DNA of 11,658 nt from Gammaproteobacteria bacterium (GTDB lineage Bacteria; Pseudomonadota; Gammaproteobacteria; HK1): positions 1 to 11,658 of the forward strand of contig JAJECB010000492.1 in assembly GCA_022822245.1 (NCBI GenBank), in the 5' to 3' direction. The notes under the pieces are model-generated. The model worked only from the letters and a program-made list of their open reading frames with translations, made no database searches and was not told where the DNA came from. Below, in pieces: positions 7,357 through 11,658 of this stretch; the stretch's first letter is position 1, and each line of letters opens with the position of its first letter. Both the position numbers and the translations under genes were made by a program.

Positions 7357-7392
7357 GTCCGCGTAGTTCGAGAACCACAGCCGGTCCCCGGA
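7357..7392 (-). pseudogene. Relic of a second S9 peptidase gene
   Basis: Read leftwards, this encodes SGDRLWFSNYAD; the intact peptidase has SGDHLWFSNYAD at 5271-5306. Thirty-one of 36 bases match, and the five changes leave eleven of twelve codons synonymous or identical, so this is a coding relic, not chance. Sequence before and after is not peptidase: about 85 N-terminal codons are missing upstream, and the rest is replaced by the transposase fragment. Confidence 0.75.
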
Positions 7393-7449
7393 CCGCGCTT
7401 GTTCCGGCCGGACGAGGCCCGGGCCGGGGCGGCGTCGCGGCCGGTAGCG

Positions 7450-8898
7450 TCAATAGCCCGGGGGCGGGGTGAAGCGGTAGTAGCCCTCTTCGATCAACGC
7501 GGCCATGTGCAGGCAGGTGAGGTCGTCGTACTGGCGGCTGACGATCTGGATCCCGACGGGGAGGCCATCCGCGAGCCCGATCGGGGCTACCGTCGAGGGC
7601 AGGTAGTACCCGCAAGGGTAGCCGGCCCAGAAGAGCTGGTCGACGGTCGGCTGGGGCCTGCCGTTGACGTTGATCGTCCGGTCGTGGCGCTCTCCCGCCT
7701 GGTCGTGGGGGAAGGCGGGCGACGACGCGGCGGGGCAGAGCATGAGATCGAAGGTCTCGAACCACGCTTCCCAGCCGACCATCAGCTCGTGGCGGCGCTC
7801 GTTCCACCGGAGCCAGTCCCGGTGCAGCATGGTCTGGGCTTCGAGCATCCGGCGGCGGTAGGGGATCGCGTCCGCCGGGAGGCGGACGAGGTCCTCGTGC
7901 GCCAGCGCGATCATCTCGTCGCTCATCCGCTTGGAGGTCGCGGCCCGGAGCAGCATCGTGTAGACCTCCATCGCCTCCCCGGTGGGGAAGTCGGGCCTCG
8001 CGCCCACCTCGACGGTCGCGCCTTCGCCTTCGAGCCAGCCGGCGAGGGCGGCGATGGCGTCCTGACAGGACTGCTCCACCTCCGCCTGGGGGTCGCTCAG
8101 GAGAACCCCGACCCGGTAGTCGCGCAAGTCCCGCCGGCGCGGCTCGGGCAGGGCCAGCCGCCACCCCCGCGCGGCGGGACCGTCCGCGCCGGCGAGAAGG
8201 CCGAAGGCGAGCTTCAGGTCCGCCGCCGAACGGGCGAGGGGGCCGACGACCGCGATGTCGGTCGGCGCGTGGTCCCCCGGCAACGCCTGGCCGCGGCCGG
8301 AGACGATCTCCCAGGTCGGCTTGTGGCCGAACACCCCGCAGTAGTGCGCCGGGTTGCGGATCGAGGCGCCGATGTCGGAGCCCGCGTCCAGCCCGGTCAA
8401 CCCGGCGGCGAGCGCCGCCGCCGACCCGCCGGAGGAGCCTCCGGGGGTGCGGGTGAGGTCCCAGGGATTGCTGCAGGTGCCGTAGATCGTGTTGAAGCTC
8501 TGCCAGTCCGACAGCAGGAACGGGACGTTCGTCTTGCCGAAGACCACCGCCCCGGCGGCGCGGTACTTCTCGACCACCGCCGAGTCCGTGTCCGCGATGT
8601 TGTCGCGGTACTCCGGGACGCCCCAGGTGGTGGGGGAGCCGGCGAGGTCGAAGCTCTCCTTCACGGTCACCGGCAGGCCGTCGAGGGGGCCGGCGACCTC
8701 CCCCGCCGCGCGGCGCCGGTCCGAGGCGTCGGCCTCCGCCCGCGCGCGGTCCGCGTCCTGCCAGACGATCGCGTTGATCGTCGGGTTGTGCCGCTCGACG
8801 CGGCCCAGGAAATGCTCGAGCAGCTCGCGGGCGCCGATCTCGCGCGCGTCGAGCCGCGACATCAGCCGGGTGGCCGACTCGTAGTGGATCTCGGACAT
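7450..8898 (-). CDS. Amidase (amidase signature family, Ser-cisSer-Lys)
   Basis: The product is 482 residues, typical of the family, which hydrolyses carboxylic amides (aryl, fatty or small amides, and in the GatA branch Glu-tRNA-linked chemistry). The triad is complete with canonical spacing: Lys80 (LPVTVKES), Ser155 (PGGSSGGSAA) and nucleophile Ser179 (GSDIGASIRNPA); the 75- and 24-residue gaps equal those of fatty acid amide hydrolase. The nucleophile loop reads IGAS, not the usual IGGS. The KESFDLAGSPTTWGVP stretch resembles stand-alone catabolic amidases more than GatA, and no gatB or gatC neighbour is present. No signal peptide, so cytoplasmic. The start at 8898 has AGGG at 8906-8909. 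A peptidase scrap lies 57 bp downstream and the other module copy has an amidase scrap 55 bp before an intact peptidase, so an amidase-peptidase operon is the likely ancestral state. Substrate unknown. Confidence 0.93.
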   Translation of the reverse strand: MSEIHYESATRLMSRLDAREIGARELLEHFLGRVERHNPTINAIVWQDADRARAEADASDRRRAAGEVAGPLDGLPVTVKESFDLAGSPTTWGVPEYRDNIADTDSAVVEKYRAAGAVVFGKTNVPFLLSDWQSFNTIYGTCSNPWDLTRTPGGSSGGSAAALAAGLTGLDAGSDIGASIRNPAHYCGVFGHKPTWEIVSGRGQALPGDHAPTDIAVVGPLARSAADLKLAFGLLAGADGPAARGWRLALPEPRRRDLRDYRVGVLLSDPQAEVEQSCQDAIAALAGWLEGEGATVEVGARPDFPTGEAMEVYTMLLRAATSKRMSDEMIALAHEDLVRLPADAIPYRRRMLEAQTMLHRDWLRWNERRHELMVGWEAWFETFDLMLCPAASSPAFPHDQAGERHDRTINVNGRPQPTVDQLFWAGYPCGYYLPSTVAPIGLADGLPVGIQIVSRQYDDLTCLHMAALIEEGYYRFTPPPGY

Positions 8899-9052
8899 TG
8901 CATGACCCTGTGGTTTGTCGTGGTGATCAAGTCGCCCCGACGGGTGCCCGAGCGTGGGCGGATTATCCGGCAGGGTCCTGCGCGGACTCTACCCCGTGAC
9001 TTGCGAGGCGCGGGAACTCGACACCGACCCGCTCGCCGGCAAGGCGGCGATC

Positions 9053-9949
9053 GCGGCAGTATCGCTCGTTCCGGATGAGCCGCTCGCCACACCATCCTTC
9101 CCGGGCCCGCGGTGGGTTGCCGTGCGTGATGTCGATCGCCTCTTCGTCCGAGGCCGCCCCGGCGCGCCAACCGCCGGGTTCGCCGACGAGAGCGATCACC
9201 AAGGTCTCCCTTACGGCCAAAGGTCCCCAAGGCTGAACGTGATCGCATCGAACGGCCGCACACTTACCGGGTCGTCGTCCTTCGCGCTCGCAATCAGCAG
9301 CCACTGCCCGCCTTGGAGCTCGAATGCCTCGAGGGTGCGGTCCACCGGGTCCACAAGCCACAGATGCCGAACCCCTTCGCGGGCGTAGAACGGGCGCTTC
9401 TGGTGCAGGTCGAGCTTGCGCGTCGACGGTGAGAGCACCTCGCACACCCAGTCGGGAGCGAGGCTGAAGTACGCGGTATCGGGCAGTTCCGGCATGCGCT
9501 CGCGGCGCCAGCCTGCGAGGTCAGGGACGACAATCTCCTCGCCCAAGTGTAGCTCGGGCTCGAAGGCGATCCACCAACCGCCGGGGCCGCCCCGGCCGAA
9601 CTGAAACGGGTTTGAGAGGTCGGTTCCCAGCGCCAGGGTCGCGAGCCCATGTAACGGAGCTGGCCGTGGGTGGGTGTGCAGCGTGCCGTCGAGAACCTCG
9701 GCGACCAGATGTGCGGGAGCGTCGAGCACGTCCTGATAGGTCGCACGGCGCGGCGCGAGGGCTTCGCTTCGGGACGCGGCCATGTCGAGCCTCCTGTTCC
9801 GAGTTCCGATCCTGCGCCCGCTCGCGGCTTACGAGCTCGCTCATGATCGTCCTTCGCCGAGCCGGCCTTCGGACCCCGAACGATACATCAGCGAATGGTA
9901 AACGGACCAACTCGTCGTGCCGCCCACCCCTCTCAGCGGCCCGCTCGCG
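9053..9949. repeat. Long direct repeat, copy 2 (Uma2 gene with both flanks)
   Basis: Partner of 5635-6529, same orientation. The intervening segment carries the IS fragment and the amidase, so recombination between the repeats could delete about 3.4 kb. Apart from this repeat, the gap between amidase and Uma2 (8899-9052) shows nothing recognisable. Confidence 0.9.
9211..9783 (-). CDS. Uma2-family (DUF820) PD-(D/E)XK endonuclease-like protein, copy 2
   Basis: The product is 190 residues, alignable with copy 1 without gaps and about 80 percent identical. The same candidate metal and catalytic residues are kept: Glu29, Asp88 (VPDLAGW), Glu115 (CEVLS) and Lys129 (LHQKRP), with REGVRHLWLVDP following. 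Residues 43-64 differ at 16 of 22 positions (PLHGLATLALGTDL against VPHTRASSSLGAKI), although the ends of the protein are nearly identical; His45 is kept. AGGAGG at 9790-9795, six bases before the ATG, sets the start. It lies 208 bp downstream of fic and 312 bp upstream of the amidase on the same strand. Both copies being open with intact motifs suggests both are, or were recently, functional. Confidence 0.85.
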   Translation of the reverse strand: MAASRSEALAPRRATYQDVLDAPAHLVAEVLDGTLHTHPRPAPLHGLATLALGTDLSNPFQFGRGGPGGWWIAFEPELHLGEEIVVPDLAGWRRERMPELPDTAYFSLAPDWVCEVLSPSTRKLDLHQKRPFYAREGVRHLWLVDPVDRTLEAFELQGGQWLLIASAKDDDPVSVRPFDAITFSLGDLWP

Positions 9950-9991
9950 ACCATCGCGAGGACGACATTCTTCGAAACTCGAGACCTCCGT

Positions 9992-11395
9992 CTACGTGCC
10001 CGAACCGGGCTGGGGTGCGGCCGGAGAAGGGGGCCGGACGCGAGCGGTTCCGGGCTCCGACAGCGCGCGCAGCCGCTCGTCGAAGTCTCGGGCAAGGCGG
10101 AAGACGAAGGCCCTGCCGTGCTTGGCCGCCGCCACGAGGCCGAGGGCAGCGAGCCCGAGGAGATCGGTGCGCGCGGTCTGGTAGGTCACCCGGTGCGACC
10201 GGCGGTGGGAGGCGATGGTGTACGTGAGATCCGGGTGCTTGCGCATGGAGATGAGCAGCGCAATCTGCCGGTGGTTCAGCATCGCCGCCAGAGCGGACCC
10301 GTCGAGCAGATGCCGGACGTCGCGCATCTCCCGCGCCTTCCGGGCGAGGTACGAGTGCAGGGACCGGATCGACTGGAGGATCACTCGCAGGTTGTAGTCG
10401 AGGAAATAGGTGACGTCGTTGTCGTCGGTCTCGGAAAACAGGTAGGCCCTCGCGTACTGACCGGGCGACCTGCGGATGATGGTCGAAATGGAGAGGAACT
10501 CCGTCATCCAGTAGCCGGACTTCGCCATCATCCAGTAGAAGAGCGCTCGCGCGGTGCGCCCGTTGCCGTCCACGAAGGGATGCTCGTATCCGATCATGAA
10601 GTGAAGCAGGATTGCCCGCACTACGGGATGGACGAAGTCGGCGTCATCGCTGGCGTTGGCGAGCGCGAGCAGTCGTTCCATCCGTACGTCGAGCTCGCCG
10701 GCGTCGGGCGGTACGTGCAGGATGGTCCCGTCGCGCTGATCCATGATGACCACCTCGTCGGACTTCAGCCGGAATCGTCCGACGACCCCCGCGTCGTCCT
10801 GGGTGTCTTCGGTCAGGATCCGTTGCAATTCGAGGAGCATGGGTGCGGACAGACGCTCCTCCACATGCTCGCGCACGAACTCCATCCCGCGGTAGTTGTT
10901 CGCGATCATCGTCTCGCTCCGGTCCCGCGGCGGGCGGCCCGATCGGAGCATCTCCTTGGCGACCCATCGGGTCGTCGAGGCGCCTTCGAGCTGGCTCGAG
11001 GTGATCGCCTCCTCGATCAGCGAGCTCACGAGGTACCGGTCCCGGGAGCCGGTGTCGGCGACATCGACGGGGAGCTCGATCCGCCCGCCGGCGTCGCGAT
11101 CGACCTCGTGCAGCATGCGGTACAGGTACCCGGAATCGGTGTAGGAAAAGGGCCGGCCCTGCTTGTCGGCGAGGGGGAGGGGAGGGCGATTCGACGCTCT
11201 CGCCAACTTGATAGCCAACCACCAGTCCTTGTTCGAGAACCTCTCGGGCGGCTCGAGGTGTCGTAGCTTTGACCAGTGTAAATATTTGTTTTTTGGTAGA
11301 TTTGCGATTCCCGATTCATTCAGGACGAGGATCTTCTCAAGCCCCCCTTGCTCCAGCAGTTGGGAAAGCGACGGAGGGGTGGGTGGCAGCTTCAT
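9992..11395 (-). CDS. Fic-domain protein (class II, autoinhibited), likely AMPylator
   Basis: The product is 467 residues. Fic proteins usually transfer AMP from ATP to a hydroxyl side chain of a target protein. The core motif HPFVDGNGR is complete (272-280; His272 catalytic, Asp276 metal, Asn278 and Arg280 phosphate binding). An N-terminal inhibitory helix motif, SSQLEG (133-138), matches (S/T)xxxE(G/N) with inhibitory Glu137, making this a class II Fic that holds itself inactive, so no separate antitoxin is required. The N-terminus (MKLPPTPPSLSQLLEQ, WSKLRHLEPP) and the C-terminal winged-helix-like region (about 370-435, LNHRQIALLI to GRAFVF) fit long multi-domain bacterial Fic proteins. 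The last 20 residues are Pro-rich and probably disordered. A promoter lies 25-60 bp upstream. The first 40 or so codons are unusually A+T-rich compared with the rest. The target protein is unknown; deAMPylation or regulation of its own gene are alternatives. Confidence 0.9.
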   Translation of the reverse strand: MKLPPTPPSLSQLLEQGGLEKILVLNESGIANLPKNKYLHWSKLRHLEPPERFSNKDWWLAIKLARASNRPPLPLADKQGRPFSYTDSGYLYRMLHEVDRDAGGRIELPVDVADTGSRDRYLVSSLIEEAITSSQLEGASTTRWVAKEMLRSGRPPRDRSETMIANNYRGMEFVREHVEERLSAPMLLELQRILTEDTQDDAGVVGRFRLKSDEVVIMDQRDGTILHVPPDAGELDVRMERLLALANASDDADFVHPVVRAILLHFMIGYEHPFVDGNGRTARALFYWMMAKSGYWMTEFLSISTIIRRSPGQYARAYLFSETDDNDVTYFLDYNLRVILQSIRSLHSYLARKAREMRDVRHLLDGSALAAMLNHRQIALLISMRKHPDLTYTIASHRRSHRVTYQTARTDLLGLAALGLVAAAKHGRAFVFRLARDFDERLRALSEPGTARVRPPSPAAPQPGSGT

Positions 11396-11427
11396 CGGTG
11401 GTGACCCCGGACCGTGCTCGGGTCCGA

Positions 11428-11456
11428 AATGTAAGTTATATACTAATTTATGTCAA
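11428..11456 (-). promoter_or_regulatory. Probable sigma-70-type promoter of fic
   Basis: Read leftwards: TTGACA (11456-11451), a perfect -35 hexamer, then 17 bp, then TACATT (11433-11428; 4 of 6 to consensus). Transcription would start near 11421 and give a leader of about 25 nt before the fic ATG at 11395. No good ribosome site precedes that ATG. Confidence 0.6.
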
Positions 11457-11464
11457 ATTAGTAT
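11440..11464. promoter_or_regulatory. Inverted repeat overlapping the fic promoter (candidate operator)
   Basis: ATACTAATTT (11440-11449) and AAATTAGTAT (11455-11464) are perfect 10-bp inverted arms around a 5-nt spacer. The repeat covers the -35 hexamer and half of the spacer, where a bound repressor would block polymerase. The Fic protein itself has a winged-helix-like C-terminus, so autoregulation is conceivable. No T-run follows in either direction, so a terminator is less likely. Confidence 0.5.
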
Positions 11465-11520
11465 TTTGGATTTGACGGAGCCCCGTCTCGGCACGTAGCC
11501 CGCCGCATTTCCCCTGAAGT

Positions 11521-11658
11521 CACTAGTGTCCCAAGAAACCCTCGTTCTACTCCCATAAGCTATTGTTTTTCTGTAATAAAACGGGCATTTGGGGCTGTCA
11601 TCGACTTGAACGGGCCGAAGGTGTACGCCCATGCTTGGCCCGTGGCGGTCACGGGAGC
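11521..11658 (+). mobile_element. Probable left end of a second IS4-type element
   Basis: CACTAGTGTCCCAA at 11521-11534 is the exact reverse complement of the terminal repeat at 124-137. That is what the left end of an element in the same orientation should show. The following 124 bp are lower in G+C at first and contain no transposase start that I recognise, so the call rests on the terminal repeat alone. Between the fic promoter and this point (11465-11520) nothing else is seen. Confidence 0.5.

Noticed and set aside
6671..7366. 231-codon + strand frame over the transposase fragment
   Set aside because: Mostly antisense to recognisable transposase; its first 70 codons show nothing familiar.
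7399..9078. 559-codon + strand frame opposite the amidase
   Set aside because: Low-complexity charged shadow; the amidase triad with exact spacing is on the other strand.
9917..11266. 449-codon + strand frame opposite fic
   Set aside because: Shadow frame; the Fic motif and inhibitory helix motif are on the minus strand.
11560..11658. 33-codon minus-strand open frame entering from the right edge
   Set aside because: Too short to judge, and it would lie in the presumed IS4 left end, where a leftward gene is not expected.
3218..11658. CRISPR array, tRNA or toxin-antitoxin pair
   Set aside because: No regularly spaced repeats or cloverleaf were seen, and fic has no small partner gene; its inhibitory motif is within the protein.

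Overview
The window is G+C-rich bacterial DNA with lower-G+C edges. Gene content (a crotonase, an NDP-forming acyl-CoA synthetase, a cytosolic S9 peptidase, a GGSSGG amidase, two Uma2-type nucleases and a class II Fic protein) fits a metabolically versatile free-living bacterium. No rRNA, tRNA or lineage-specific gene is present, so I do not name a phylum.

Layout. Positions 1-137 are the right end of an IS4-family element: the C-terminus of its transposase and a 14-bp terminal repeat. A crotonase gene (206-994, +) faces a large NDP-forming acyl-CoA synthetase (1064-3217, -) across a 69-bp gap. The stretch 3218-3629 has no gene but holds a 185-bp imperfect palindrome (3369-3553). All remaining genes read leftwards: an S9 peptidase (3630-5555), Uma2 copy 1 (5793-6365), a truncated ISAs1-type transposase (about 6893-7348), an amidase (7450-8898), Uma2 copy 2 (9211-9783) and fic (9992-11395). 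fic has a recognisable promoter with an overlapping inverted repeat. At 11521-11534 the 14-bp IS4 terminal repeat recurs in inverted complement, as expected for the left end of a second copy in the same orientation.

Main reading. The middle of the window looks like a duplicated three-gene module, Uma2 - amidase - S9 peptidase, whose copies have lost complementary parts. Copy 1 (about 3630-6529) keeps Uma2 and the peptidase, but only about 30 bp of the amidase 3' end survive, 55 bp before the peptidase start. Copy 2 (about 7357-9949) keeps Uma2 and the amidase, but only a 12-codon scrap of the peptidase survives, abutting the transposase fragment. Together the copies hold one intact amidase, one intact peptidase and two Uma2 genes. 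The scraps suggest that amidase and peptidase were once adjacent and co-transcribed, perhaps for stepwise breakdown of amide or peptide substrates; the substrate is unknown.

The crotonase and acyl-CoA synthetase suggest acyl-CoA (fatty, aromatic or branched-chain acid) metabolism, but they are convergent and so not one operon. I see no convincing new defence system. The points most worth following are the complementary decay of the duplicated module, the patch of strong divergence between the Uma2 copies, the palindromic element, the fic promoter-operator and the IS4 ends that bracket the block.
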